64,000 nucleotides of DNA from Vitellaria paradoxa (taxonomy: Eukaryota > Streptophyta > Magnoliopsida > Ericales > Sapotaceae). Positions 36,121 through 49,039 of the stretch are shown piece by piece (position 1 is the stretch's first letter; each line of letters starts with the position of its first letter). The notes under the pieces are model-generated. The model was not told the origin of the DNA and did not search any database. It saw only the letters and a list, made by a program, of their open reading frames with translations. The stretch is taken from contig CM034236.1 of the NCBI GenBank assembly GCA_019916065.1, positions 12,787,167-12,851,166 of the forward strand, written 5' to 3'. A program made the position numbers and the translations under genes.

Positions 36121-39100
36121 GACACTCAAAGAAAAAAATTCATTATATAAAAAATATTATAATTACACAATCTTTTCTCTCACCTAATACTCCAGTACAC
36201 CTCATAGTGTAATTCCCAAGCAAACTTTAACTCCTATCTATCCAAAACTTTGACTATTGCGCATTTTCTCCCAAAAAAAAAATCCAAAAAAAAAATCTTT
36301 TTATTTATAATTTGACAAGACCCATCTGCCTTTACGAAAAAAAGGAAGTGGGACAGAAGCAACTACGTTAACACTTATATTTGTCTCGAACTTCTAGTTA
36401 AAAGAGGTCTACGGTTGAAAGGATAAGTGTGGAATGACGTGAGAAAATAAAAAAATAAAAATACAAAAAAAGATTAGAGTTTTATGAACATATCAACAAA
36501 ACCATTTTGTTTTGTGAATTTTTATATAACATGGAGGATTCATTTTTAATTTAAAAACTTTAAGTTATAATTAAAGTAGAGTTCACATATCATTTAATGT
36601 GAGTTTATAATGAGATTAAGAGAATTCTGTGAATACATTAATTAAGATTATATATAGTTTAAATTCAGGAATTAAGTGAATCAAAATTAATTTTAAAGTA
36701 GGTACTTAGCAATTGAAATATCAAGTGTTAAATTAGGGTGTTACACATTGTTTTGGTATGGTGAGTTATATATGGCTAAGTAATAGGGCACGTACCCAAA
36801 TTTTATAGGGAAAGAAGTGCTAAATGGATTAACTCATAATCACACGCATGCTGCTTGGCCTGCCTCAACTCCGGGTTGAGTCCAATAAAGATCCAAGGCC
36901 CATTTAATATTTTTGCCAACAGTAATTTTTATTGTTTCAATAGTGGTTTCAGAAATTTTAGATGATGAGACTATATAAAAATTTATATAATAATCACAAA
37001 TTTTTAATGGAGTAAAAGAGATCAACATATTTTAAATATAAAAAAAATCTAAAAGTTTTTTATTAGCTGATGGGGTCAACCAACTCCACTAACATTCATG
37101 TGGCGCCGCCCTAGTATTATTTATGTTTATTTCAATATAGCTAAACTTCTATTATTCTATGATAACTCAGTAAACTCATATCTTCTCGAAAGTTCAGTCG
37201 AAACCTAGAAAACTATTTAGTACATCGATGTAGTGCCTATTAAAAAGTCTTTAATGCTTAAGTTTGTAGAAGAGTTAAAAAAATATTTTGGCAAAATTTC
37301 AGTAAGATAAGAGTGTTGTACCTGTGTATATGAGAAAATGGTATATATAGAGATGCAAAACCTGCATGGACAAGATGTACATAAGTCTCACATGATTATA
37401 CTTCTTTCCAATCAGGCTATGCCACTTGTATTGTAGTCTTAAGGTCGATTATCTTAATTGGTTATCAAAATCGATATGTAGCAGGCAACACTTATATAGG
37501 CACATATCGTGGAATATGTTAGAGAATGGTTATACACGTAATTATGACGTAAGTTATATTATCTTTATTACAGTGATTTTTTGGGCCCGATCAAGGCCCC
37601 TATCGCTCGGTTGGCTCGAGTCATCGTTCAGATAAATTTACTTGATCGGGCGCACCCTGTCATTCTATAAATATATTTCCATGGTTCCTAAGAAAAAAAG
37701 ATTAATAAAAAATTTTCACCATGTGCTCATTCTTCCTTCTATACCCGAGGTCAATTTATCCTGTGAGTCCTACGTCTATTAAAGTCGAGAAGCAAAAGGG
37801 TAGTGGACGAATGAAGTTTTAAGGAGACAGTGTTTGAGATTAGATTTAAATTCCGTTCTAATTAAATTCCTTTTATGCAAAGCCACTGAATTTAGAATTT
37901 TATGTATATTTTGATTTAATTATTCTCTTACTTAATGCAATATTTCAGATTATCTTTAAATAATGACAATTAATTTTCAATAATTTCGAGAACAAACATT
38001 TCCCTTAATAGTTATAAATGTCATATTTTCAGCAACCATATATTTATTTCGTGGTAAAATGTATCATATGATAACAGATATCATATGATAACAGGTACTT
38101 ATCATCTCTTTTAAAAATAAATAAATAAATAAAATAAAAAAATAAGTTTAATGGCAACAACCGTGAGAACCATGCCAATAAAATCATAGAGTATCACTTA
38201 AATAAAAATATATGTAATGTGTTCTTTTTTAGGTGAGTTTATTTATACTCCACGTAATTTCTCTTACACTCCACTTCCTTTTTCATTAATTAAAATTATA
38301 CAATAATCCATCTTCTTTTTTATTTATATATTATACATAATTATAATACCACAGATACCCTTCTACAAAACTTCAAATTAAGATATAGTTATAATATCAT
38401 AGTACCCTTATTTTATAATAGAAAATATTGAGAAGGCAACTTCTCAAAAATATTTTTCTCTTTTTAAATTTTTTTTGACAAACGGGTAATTACATCTTAA
38501 TTTTTGAAAAAAATATATGACATGTAATTAAGTAACCTTACTATGATATATATTTCTAATTCTAATTTTTTTTAAAAATATTTCCTATTATAAAAAAATT
38601 AAATTTTCACAATAATGATACTCATGGTATGTTGATAATTTTTTTGACTTAAAGTTTAATTTTTTGATATATTAATTTACTTATTTTGATATTTTTTGTG
38701 AAATGTTTACATAGATTCCGACTAAATGCCTTGGGAGTGATAACAAAAGTTTATAAAGAAAAAATAAATAAAAGAAATTAATTTTCTTGTTTGATTATTA
38801 AGTTAAAAATAAAATAAAACAAAAATTATTTTAATATGTTTGTAAAAAATAAAAATAAAAATAAAATTTATTTTAATTTTTAAAACACTTTTTTTCAATT
38901 CGCTTCTATCGAACTATCCAAATTTTTAAAGATTTATTTATTATAGGTGATTATATCATTTCAAATTATACGTAAAAATATTTAACTAAAAGGGTTAGTT
39001 TGTAATTTAATTAATAACAAAAAATAAAGTGTAGTGCAATACGCAAATAGGCTTACCCTTTTTTTTTTTTTTCCTTTCCAGTTTTGCCCATTTTTCTTTT

Positions 39101-39976
39101 TCTTCCTATCCCAAATTCAAACACACCCGGAATGTAAATCAATGGTCTTCTCAAAAGGAAGGAACCACGAAGGAAACCATGCAGTGGTTGAGAAAGTGAA
39201 ATTGATGTCCATGTTATATAAAATATGTTATCCACCCAGCTGTTCTTTTCTTTTATTTTTATTTTTTTAATTTTCTCCTAGTCCAGTTTCACGAAAGCTA
39301 CGTTCTGGGAAATTTTCAAAATGGCACTAATTTCCTGGAAATTTCAAATAGAAAACTCGAATTGACAGGTCACTTTCACGCCACAGTATCCCTTGTTTCT
39401 GGAGGACTTTGAAACCTCAAAACAACTCTTCTTCTCTCTCTCTCTCTCTCTCTCTACACATTTTTTGTGACCACAAAGGAATATTAATTCCACAAGCTTC
39501 AAAGGGGCCTGTATCTAGACAATTCAAACCATCGAGTTCAAGCGTTAATCGATGTGCTATGAGTTCGGATATTGACTTGCTATCACTAAACTTTCTTGAA
39601 CAAAATTTTGCTTTTCCTAGCTTTTATTTTGAAGGGTCATCATCATCGCGGGCCTCGGTTTAAAAAATTAAATAGAGTTATCTGGAACTGTTGATAATAT
39701 TAGTTATCTATCATTTCACATGAATAATCTTTGAGTCTCTTTACCACTAGATTTTGAGTGTAGTTTGTCTATTTTTTCACCCTCGTGACACATCTATTTA
39801 CTTGCCTTTGAGGACCCATTTAAATGTTCATTTTTAAGCTAGACCTCAACTTCCGTACGTGTTCTTATAACTTTGCGGGATGAGTTGCCCAGTTCATAAA
39901 TAATTTGATCAATTCGGTTAGGCATTCATTCGCCATCTACATTTGTTGATGATTCGAATTTTTTAGTATTATAACT
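36121..39976. other. gene-free stretch, possible LTR scrap at 37300-37840
   Basis: Mostly AT-rich. 37575-37680 is GC-richer (GGGCCCGATCAAGGCCCC, TTGATCGGGCGCACCC) and is followed by a TATA-like CTATAAATATA at 37676, which resembles LTR promoter DNA, but there is no partner copy. 39409-39663 is an 84-codon frame after a CT repeat (39433-39455) that ends in SSSSRASV. No domain is recognised and it may be chance. Confidence 0.35.
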
Positions 39977-40220
39977 AAGGCTATATTTGAGAAATTTTTT
40001 ACTTTCTCAGCTTTTGGCTATTTAATTTTTAATTTTTTTTTTTGAAACAACTAAATTTATCCTCTTACAATTTAAATTTCTTTTATGTGTTTAGAGTACA
40101 AAAAGTTAATAAATTTTGATAAAAGTTGTAAGTTTGTAATTTGTATAGTGAAATAAAAAGTAAATAATTTTTATAAGTTTTGGTATATCTCAATAAAATT
40201 CAAAACTCCAAACGGAGCCT
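39977..40220. mobile_element. MITE-like element
   Basis: The left end AAGGCTATATTTGAGAA and the inverted right end AGGCTCCGTTTGGAGTT are related to the GTTTGGAGT ends of other MITEs in the window. AT-rich, non-coding. Confidence 0.4.
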
Positions 40221-40771
40221 AAATTATGAAAGATAAAAATGTCAAATTAACAAAAAATTAAAAATATAGCGTCTAAAAAAATAATTTTTTTTCATTTCCA
40301 AATACAAAAAAAAGTAATAGTTAATAACCACTTACAAAAAGAATAATAATTTTTTTTTTCTTTCCAATCTAAACCTAAGAAAGTTGGTTTTAAGAATGAT
40401 TGATGGCCCTCTTATCCATATTACATGAAAGAAAAAAGAGCTTAAGGAATAGCAGCATTGAATAATAAGAATTTACTAAATAATAACAATAATAATAGAC
40501 TAACTAAGTAGTTGGAAATGAGAGTTCAACTAGCTAGTAAAATGGTGCAGTTACAATGCAAAAAATAATAGTACTGAATGGTTGGACTAGAAATATATAT
40601 ATATATATATATACATATATGTATTGTTATGAGTCTTATCACGACTATGCCATCATGGACAATCTGTTTGTTTACAAAATTTTACTTGTATATGCCAAAA
40701 CGTGGGCAAATAAGCCAATAATTTATGAGAAATAATCTCTTGAAGTAAGGTTTTATTAGTTTTGTAAGAAG
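40221..40771. other. gene-free stretch
   Basis: AT-rich, with an AT repeat at 40592-40612. No gene or recognisable element. Confidence 0.5.
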
Positions 40772-40776
40772 ACCTT

Positions 40777-41687
40777 TGTTACAGTGCCAAGTTTTAACCC
40801 AAAGAAAAAAAAAAAGAAATAGAAGGAGAAAAGGAAGAGAAGAAGCGGGGTACACATGGGTTTTGGAGGACCTCTACAGCCATCTACCATGGGAATTACA
40901 GAAGGAGAGAGAGAAGTGCAAAGGAGCTCTGTGCACGAAGAAAAGCCTCGGCTGAAGATCAAGGTTGGGAAATTAAATCTAGATTGTTCATCATGGAAGC
41001 AAGGGAATAATCTGGGCCGTCAAATGCCATGGCCCTTGGGTCACGTGGATGGCTTGGATTTAGCCTTACAAGTCTTCAATCACAGTCGTCCAACAGTTGA
41101 AGATCCAACGGTCAAACTGGGTTCCACCAACCAAGACAATTAGTGGCAGTGACTGGTTGACAGTTGAGTAGACAAGAGGTCAATAGGCAATTCAAAAGCT
41201 GATATATAAAAAAAAAAAGGAATCTAGAAGAGGGCAAAACAATCAAAGAATGTGTGAATAAAAGCATGGGCAATGTCATCAACATGGGCAATGTCATCAA
41301 CAGGGTTGCTATGTAGAAGACTTGGGCCTGACCCAACCAAACACTTTCCAATGGGTTACAGCTCATCATCCAGCCCATTAACGTGCCAGCTCAACTACTT
41401 GCACATGGGTCAGCATTATTTCAGCAAAAATATAAAAGTAAATAAAATAGATTCTAGTGTTTTCCCTCATCAGCAGTTTAAATAGTAAAATTGTAATGGA
41501 AAAGGATTACAAAAGTTGTTTTGTGTGAACTGCGAGTTGCAGAGGAGGTTACCACCCTCGAAATGGGTGAACAGTTTCATTTATTCCAACTCAATTTCAT
41601 TTGGATTGCATTTCAATCTTCAGTTTCTTTTTATTTCAATTAATTCATTATAGGAAAATCCAAAGGAAATCGAAAGGGTATTCATCA
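40777..41687 (+). repeat. 5' LTR of the Reina-like element
   Basis: TGTTACAGTG...TTCATCA, 911 bp. It contains TATAAAAG at 41431-41438 as a likely promoter. An 18-bp unit CATGGGCAATGTCATCAA is present twice (about 41264-41299) but once in the other LTR. Confidence 0.9.
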
Positions 41688-41689
41688 AT

Positions 41690-41701
41690 TGGTATCAGAG
41701 C
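41690..41701 (+). other. primer-binding site, initiator tRNA-Met
   Basis: TGGTATCAGAGC two bases after the LTR end, the standard initiator tRNA-Met complement. Confidence 0.95.
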
Positions 41702-41715
41702 TGGTTGAATTAGAA

Positions 41716-44700
41716 ATGGCTAAGAACAACAGACTAGCTGCACAACAAGCAGAGTTGGTGAATCAGTTAATGAAGATGTAGAAATTCTTTGGGACCAAGT
41801 TCGAGGAACAAGATCAGAAGATTGCAAATCTGACTCACCATGTCACTGCAATCTCTAGCGGTAGTAGAGGTAATCGAGTGGATAGTGAGGAAGGTAATTC
41901 ACATGCTGTTAATTCTATAGAACCAGGTAGAAACAATAATACTACATTTCAAGGAATTCAAACCCGATCTATTCAATTGGAATTTCCTAAGTTCAACGGG
42001 AAAAATCCAATTGAATGGGTGTATAAGGCAACCCAATTTTTTACCAATTACGATGTCTTAGAGCCACAAAAGTTAATGATAACCTCATTACACATGAAGG
42101 GAAAGGCTTTGATCTGGTATCAAGACCTAGTCAGTTCGGGTGGAATTAGTAATTGGGAGGAATTCACCAAAGCTTTGCAGATCATGTTTGGGCAGAATCC
42201 TTATGAAGATCCCATGGATCTACTCATCAGATTGAAATAAATGACTTCTTAAGTCTAATTTTGAAGCAATTACTAATCGAGTAATTAGACTCACTGAAGA
42301 ACATAAGCTTAGTTTCTTTTTGACGAGTTTGAAGGAGGAAATCCATTATACGGTTTAGATGTTTAATCCTAAGGACCTTACTACTGCTTTTAGGTTAGCC
42401 AGATTATAGGAGGAAAATCTTGCTATTAATAGAAATGCACAACCCAAACACAGTAGTGTGAGTACCCCTATTCTACCTAATAGGGCTCCTTCTTCAGTTG
42501 GTCAGACCAAGTTCACTCCATGGAAGGAGGTGATTAAGCCCACCAATAAAATTGAAGCTCACAATAAGCCAGCTCCTGCACAGGTTAAAAAATTGCCTAT
42601 TACGAAGTTGAGTGCTGAGAAGATGGAAACTAGGAAGGCCAAGGGCTTGTGTTTTCATTGTGATGAGAAATGGAACAGGAATCGTAAGTGTAAAAGCCCC
42701 CAGTTTATTTGTGTTGGAGACCTTGTTTGAGGCAGATTCTGGAAGTGCACAAGGAAATAAATTGAAAAAGATAGGAGAGGACCATATGGAAGATGAGCTG
42801 CAATGGAAAGAAGAACAGGAACTGGAAATTACTCTCCATGCCTTAATAGGAACTCCTTAGCCTCAGACTATTAGACTAATGGGGTTGATCAACGGGAAAA
42901 GTTAGACTATACTGATTGACTCCGGGAGCACCCACAATTTCATAGATCCCAATGTGGCTAGGGTTAGTCACTTAAAGAAGAAAGAAGGACCAACTTTAGT
43001 TGTTAAGGTAGCCAATGGGGAGACTGTGGACAGTGTGGGGTCCAGTTCGGGGTCCAAGTCAAAATTCAAGGCCATAGTTTCAATCTAAATTTTGTGCTGC
43101 TGCTGCCACTAGTAGGGTGTGATCTAGTGCTGGGAGTGTAATGGTTAAGGACACTTGGCAGTATTTGCTTTAACTTTAAGGGTCTAACTATGAGGTTCAA
43201 CAAGCAAAGAGTACCAGTCTGTCTAAGAGGAATTGGGAAGAACTCAGTTGCCATTGAACAAGTGGAGCCCAACCAATTAAAAGCTAGCTGTCTCAAGGGG
43301 TTGCTGTTATATGTAATGAAAGTAAACCAGTTGGAAGGATCAGAGGCAGAGCATTCTAAAGGGAATCGGGAGTTGATGTCATTACTAAGGACATTTGCGG
43401 ATGTCTTTCAAAAGCCCAGTGGGTTGCCTCCTATCAGAGGCCATGAGCATAGAATAATGCTGTAGCAAGGTACTAATCTTATTTCTGTGAGACCATACAG
43501 GTATCCTCACTATCAAAAGGAAGAAATTGAAAAGATTGTACAAGACTTGTTGAGCTCTGGCTTAATCCAACTGAGTCAATCACCTTTTTCTTCACCAATC
43601 ATTTTGGTAAGAAAAACGGATGGTACCTAGAGGATGTGCGTAGACTATAGAGCTTTAAACTAAGTGACTATCAAAGATAAGTATCCAATTCCAATGGTAG
43701 ATAAGCTATTGGATGAATTACGTGGAGATACCATTTTCCAAAACTGGACTTGAGATCAGGTTGTCATCAAATTAGAATGGTAGCGGAAGATAGAGAGAAG
43801 ACAGCTTTTCGCACACATGCTGGGCATAATGAATTCCTAGTTATGCCCTTTGGGTTAACTAATGGCCCAGCAACGTTTCAAAGTCTTATGAATGAAATGT
43901 TTAGACCTCACCTAAGGAAGTTCATCTTAGTGTTCTTTGATGACATTCTGATATATAGCAAGAGTGAAAAGAAGCATTAGGAACACTTGAATGCCATATT
44001 GGAGATTCTTAGAAGACACAAGCTGTATGCTAAGGAATCCAAGTGTCAGTTGGCCTATGCAGAGGTAGAGTATTTGGAACATTTAATTTCTAAATGTGGG
44101 GTGAAGGCAGATCCTAAAAAGATTCAAGCCATGGTGCCCTGGCTAGCTCCCACTACCATTAAGTCCTTAAGGGAATTTCTAGGACTCACTGGTTACTACA
44201 GGAGGTTTATCAAGGGATATGAAGGTATAGCTAAACCCTTGACCGAGCTACTTAAAAAGAATGCCTTCAAGTGGACTGAACAAGCTGAACAGGCCTTCAA
44301 TGAATTGAAAGCAGCTGTTACTAATCCTCCAATATTGGCTCTACCAAATTTTTCTAAAGTCTTTGTGATTGAGTGTGATGCCTCAGCAGTTGGAATTGGA
44401 GCAGTGTTGATGCAAGAAAAGAAACCTATAGCCTTCTTTAGCGAGGCATTAAAAGGGAAGTTATTGGGGTTATCTACCTATGAAAATGAGTTGTTTGCTG
44501 TGGTCCAGGCTGTTAAAAAATGGAGGCCATATTTGTTAGGGCAGTCATTTATAGTAAAAACTGATCATCACAGTTTGAAGTTTCTACTAGAGCAAAAGAT
44601 TGGAACTCCTTCTCAGTAAAAGTGGATCACTAAACTGATTGGCTATACATTCAAGATTGAATATAAACAAGGGTTGGAGAATAAGGTAGCTGATGCTCTA

Positions 44701-46269
44701 TCTAGAGTGTTTGAAGCAGAGGAGGGAAAAGAAGGAACAGCAGTTTGTTTGTCTCTATCTATCAATAAGCTATATCCAACAATCTTCACAGAAATAAAGC
44801 AAGCATATGCAGTGGATGACCAGGTACAATCAATTATTTTGGAACTGCAACAAGAAAATATAGGTGTGCAAAATTTTTCTTTTAAAAATGACTTGTTATT
44901 TTATAAGGATAGGCTTTATATTCCTTGTAATGATGCAATTAAACAATAAGTATTACAGTATGTGCACAATGAGCCAATGGCAGGTCATGGAGAATATCAG
45001 AAAATAATATAAAAAGCAATTAAGGAGTTTTATTGGCCAAACATGAAATCAGACATCAGACAATATGTCAAAGAATGTGAAATATGTCAAAGGTGCAAGT
45101 ATGAAACATTTGTTACCCCCAGATTATTACAGCCACTTCCAATTTCTATGAGGAACTGGTTAGATATTTCCATGGATTTCATTGAGGGGCTACCCAAATC
45201 AAAGGGTGCAACAACAATTTGGGTTATTGTGGATAGATTATCCAAATATACTCCATTTATAGCATTGTCTCACCCCTATACTACTGCTAGTTTGGCACAA
45301 CTCTTTATGGAACAAATTTTCAAGCTTCATGGACTACCTACAACTATTGTCTCAGATCGGCACTCCTCTTTTACAAGTTCATTTTGGAATGAGTTGTTTA
45401 AGCTAATGGGAACCAAGCTACATTTCAGCTCTAGTTATTATCCGCAATCTGATGGTCAAATAGAAGTTACTAACAGGTATGTGGAAACTTACTTGAGATG
45501 CTTCTCTTCAGAAACTCCTAATTTGTGGGCTACTTGGCTATTTTTAGCCGAATGGTGTTACAATACTAATTTTCACTCAGCAATCAAACTCACGCCTTAT
45601 GAGGCTCTGTACAGGATATCTCCTCCTACACTTAGAAATTATATGCCGGGTATGTCAAAAATTGCTACAGTGGATGATATGTTGCAAGCTCACTCAAGAA
45701 TTCAAAAAATTCTTCAAGAATATTTGAAAGTGGCCTAAAATCGAATGAAACAACAAACTAATAAACACTGTAAAGAAAGGACCTTTAAAGTGGAGGACTG
45801 GGTGTATGTCAAATTGCATCCCTATAGACAATTATCAGTCTGGCAAAAAAGAAATTTCAAGCTTTCTTCTCCCTATTTGGGGCCCTATCAAGTAATTAAA
45901 GTGATTGGAACTGTTGCTTACCAATTAGATCTGCCGAGTCAATCCCAAATTCATCCGATTTTTCATATATCTCAACTCAAAGAAAAAGTTAGGAAAGGAA
46001 TATTACCTTCAACCGTGTTACCCATCGTTGATCAGGGAGGCCATTTAGTACCTGAACCTCTGAGTATTCTACAGACACGGCCCAACAAAATAGGTCGAAG
46101 AGAGTTTCAAGAGGCGCTGGTACAGTGGACTGGACAAGCATCGGAGGAAGCGATGTGGGAACCCCTTAACAGGTTGTTCACTGAGTACCCAAACCTTGAG
46201 GTCAAGGTTCCTTCCGAAAGGGGAGGGAGTTGTTACAATGCCAAGTTTCAATCAAATGAAAACAAATAG
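41716..46269 (+). pseudogene. Reina-like gag-pol, broken; last frame runs into the 3' LTR
   Basis: Gag starts MAKNNRLAAQQAEL at 41716 with an early TAG. Its zinc knuckle near 42650 reads CFHCDEKWNRNRKC, lacking the usual His. Protease LIDSGSTHNFID is at 42910-42945. Reverse transcriptase (43750-43980) keeps FFDDILIYS. RNase H at 44340-44600 has CDASAVGIGAVLMQ and KTDHHSLKFL. Integrase (45043-45738) has CEICQRCK, MDF, VSDRHSSF and DGQIEVTNR. The end (45745-46269) has GPYQVIKVIG and a chromodomain (FQEALVQWTG, AMWEPL). Frame changes occur near 42240, 42720, 43000-43190 and 43470-43740; stops interrupt the remainder. The last frame passes through the polypurine tract and stops 39 bases inside the 3' LTR. 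Confidence 0.9.
46215..46230 (+). other. polypurine tract of the Reina-like element
   Basis: GAAAGGGGAGGGAGT directly before the LTR start TGTTACAATG. It overlaps the end of the integrase frame. Confidence 0.9.
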
Positions 46270-47105
46270 AAGGGGAAAAAAAAGAGAATAAGTGGGATAC
46301 ATGGGTTTTGGGGAGACCTCTACAGCCATCTACCATGAGAATTACAGAAGGAGAGAAAGAAGTGCAAATAAGCTCTGTGCAAGAAGAAAAGCCTCAGTTG
46401 AAGCTCAAGCTTGGAAATTAAATCTGGATTGTTCATCAAGAAAGCAAGGGAATAATTTGGGCCGTCAGATGCCATGGCCCTTGGGTCACGTGGATGGCTT
46501 GGATTTAGCCTTACAAGTCTTCAATCATGGCTGTCCAATAGTTGAAGATCCAACGGTCAAACTGGGTTCCACCAACTAAGACAATTAGTGGCAGTGACTG
46601 GTTGACAGCTAAGCAAACAAAGGTCAGTAGGTAATTCAAAAGCTGATGTATGAAAAAAGATGAATCTAAAAGAGGGCAAAACAGTCAAAGAAGGTGTGAA
46701 TAAAAGTATGGGCAACGTCATCAACAGGGTTGCTGTGTAGAAAACTTGGGTTTGACCGAACCAAACACTCTCCAATGGGTTACAGCTCATCATCCGGCCC
46801 ATTAACATGTCAGCTCAACTACCTGCACATAGGTCAGCATTATTTCAGCATAAATATAAAAGTAAATAAAATAAGTTCTAGTGTTTTCCCTCATCAGCAT
46901 TTTAAATAGTAAAATTGTAATGGAAAAGGATTACGAAAGTTGTTTTGTGTGAACTGCAAGTTGCAGAGGAGGCCCTTGAAGTGGGTGAATAGTTTCATAT
47001 ATTCCAGCCCAATTTCATTTGGATTGCATTTCAATCTTCAATTTCTTTTTATTTCAATTAATTCATCATTGGAAAATCCAAAGGAAATCGGAAGGGTATT
47101 CATCA
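46231..47105 (+). repeat. 3' LTR of the Reina-like element
   Basis: TGTTACAATG...TTCATCA, 875 bp, collinear with 40777-41687 with many substitutions and small indels. Confidence 0.9.
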
Positions 47106-47110
47106 ATCTT

Positions 47111-47630
47111 AATCTTCCTTATTAAGCTGTATGTGTACATCGCAAACTGGTGTGACTTTTCGAAACAAATTCCAAGGCTGTCTTACTATGATTCATCTGC
47201 AAGTGATCAAAATTTATGTATTCCTCTTTAAAATTTGTTGAATTCTTCGCCATTGAACAACTAATCCTACACTTGTCTAGAATGGTCAAATTTAGCAAAA
47301 CTACTATACAAAACAAGTTTCTTTATATGACATGATTTTAAATAATAATAACATTAACATAACATTCATGAATATATATAGTATAATAGATATAAATCAT
47401 AATAGATGGGTGTATTTGGAGTTGTGTAAATTAGTATAAATTTGTAAAAGTTGTAATTAAGTTTTTTTTTTTTAAAGGTGATTGCAGTTGAGTTACAGTG
47501 AGTAGAAAATTTAAATTTTGTAGAGATTTATTTTATTTTATGGATAACAAAACAAGCCTATGAAGTAATTAAAATTCAATGTAACAAGAAAATTATAGTA
47601 AATTTAAAATCCTTTAAAAATGTTAAATTA
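47111..47630. other. gene-free stretch
   Basis: AT-rich, no gene or recognisable element. Confidence 0.5.
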
Positions 47631-48858
47631 CATTACAAGCATTATAACAATACACACTTTTAACGTCAAATTTTTGGTCACTAAAATTCATTTTTTTTTT
47701 TTTGTCAATAAAGTTATTGCAAACAGATAATTTAATCACCAGTTGTTTAGTAAAAGTTGGTTGCAAAATGTATTGGTGGCCAAAAACATATTTGAGTAGT
47801 AAAAGTTTGACTTTCAGCAACTAAATTTTGATAAGTAAAAAATAAATTTTTTAATAACTAATTGGTTACTAAAAAGTAGGTATTTGACTATCAGAACCTA
47901 CTCAGTGAAGAAAATTTTGTCTTTTAGTGTGTGTTTGGAGTGATAAAAAGTGAGAAAAATAAGATAAAGTGAGAAAAGTTTTGAGTTTGTAATGCGTGCA
48001 GTAAAATAAAAAAGTTAATGTGATAGAAATTTTTAGAAGTTTTTAAAGTTTTTCTTTTTTTTTTTGTAGATGCCAAACGTACCCTTAGTGATGATAATTT
48101 TGTTAGCAAAATGTTGATCTTTGGCAATCAATTCATCAGCAAAAGTTCTTATAAATAAATTTGCTCCACTTATGTCTCAAAAAAACTCAAGTCTCCATCT
48201 TAATTTTGGAGTGCTCAATTATCATATTAAGTCCTTATATATGTACATGTATATATTTTAATATATATGTATGTGCATATATTAAATCTTTTATTTTGGT
48301 CAGGAAAAGTAAAATTTTGGTTGTAAAAAAATAAATTATTTTTTTAGAGTGAAAAATAATAAAATATTTATTACTTTTATCAATTAATTGGTCAATAAAA
48401 GATCTACTTTTATTAATTAAATTTATTTGATTAAAAATTTTTATTTGATTAGAACAAGTAATCCCTTTTACCTATTAATTTTTATATGGTCGACGAAAGT
48501 GAATTTTTAACAATTAATTGATTACAAAGGGGATTACTTTAACGGTCAATTAGTTAGCAAAGATAATAAATATTTTATTAATTTTTTATTTAAAATTTTT
48601 TACGATCAATTGGTTGAGAAAAGTAATTCTCTAACAATCAACTCAAAAACCGCCGCTAAAGGGTAAAATTTTGGGGACCAATTAGTCAGTAAAAGGTAAT
48701 AGTCGCTAAAAATTGCCATCAACCAATCATAATTTGATAGGAAAAAAATTACTATTAACATCCAATCTTAATTTGGTTGGAAAAAGTTAATCTTTGATAA
48801 TTAAATTTGTGTTCGGTTAAAAAAAACGTGACCGTCAAATTTATTTATTCTTGTAGTT
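47631..48858. mobile_element. probable non-autonomous CACTA-type transposon
   Basis: The left end reads CATTACAAGC and the inverted right end AACTACAAGAATAAAT; both are close to the CACTACAAGAAA terminus of En/Spm-type elements, and both have GTCAAATTT about 30-35 bases in. The interior is full of short repeats of the type CAATTGGTT(G/A)..AAAAG and AGTCAGTAAAAG on both strands, as in CACTA subterminal regions. No transposase. No 3-bp target duplication was found, and the terminal bases are mutated. Confidence 0.45.
47930..48087. mobile_element. short MITE nested in the CACTA-like element
   Basis: About 158 bp from GTGTTTGGAGTGATAAAAAGTG to the inverted right end GGGTACGTTTGGCATC. It belongs to the GTTTGGAGTGATAA group seen at 13693 and 55439. 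Confidence 0.5.
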
Positions 48859-49030
48859 GAGAAAACTACAAAAATACTAACAAGCAAACTACATGTTGCT
48901 TGTAATGAGCTGTACCATGAAGAATGGAAGCTGATGGAAATGGAATTTGGAGAGGAGACGGGGAACTTTGAATGTTCCAAAGCTTTTGACATGTTAAACA
49001 ATGGAGGGCCGAGGTACAGACATGCACGTC
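48859..49030 (+). other. GC-richer open segment, possible exon relic
   Basis: After the CACTA-like end, a plus-strand frame of about 55 codons (LHVACNELYHEEWKLMEM ... GGPRYRHARQS) runs to a TAA near 49038 with near-random codon use but higher GC than its neighbours. It has no start of its own and no recognised domain. It could be a captured or decayed exon, or chance. Confidence 0.15.
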
Positions 49031-49039
49031 AAAGCTAAA

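Larger units (their letters stand above)
40777..47105 (+). mobile_element. chromovirus (Reina-like Ty3/gypsy), decayed
   Basis: A 6.3-kb plus-strand element with LTRs 40777-41687 and 46231-47105, an initiator tRNA-Met primer site, a polypurine tract, and gag-pol ending in a chromodomain. Flanking pentamers are ACCTT (40772-40776) and ATCTT (47106-47110), a target duplication with one C/T change. Short total length, short LTRs and a chromodomain at the end of integrase suit the Reina clade; this is an inference. The first 2 kb of coding sequence have at least four frame changes, while 43700-46269 stays in one frame with only stops. The LTRs are roughly nine-tenths identical by eye, so the insertion is old. 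Confidence 0.92.

Noticed and set aside
37540..37690. Endogenous pararetrovirus promoter
   Set aside because: A TGACGTAAG word plus a TATA box is not enough; no movement protein, coat or reverse transcriptase sequence lies nearby.
39409..39663. 84-codon frame after a CT repeat as a gene
   Set aside because: No family recognised, no continuation by splicing that I can support, and compositionally near chance.
40856..41143. 95-codon frame, duplicated at 46292-46579
   Set aside because: Lies in the LTRs of the Reina-like element; similarity of the two copies reflects LTR identity, not a gene family.
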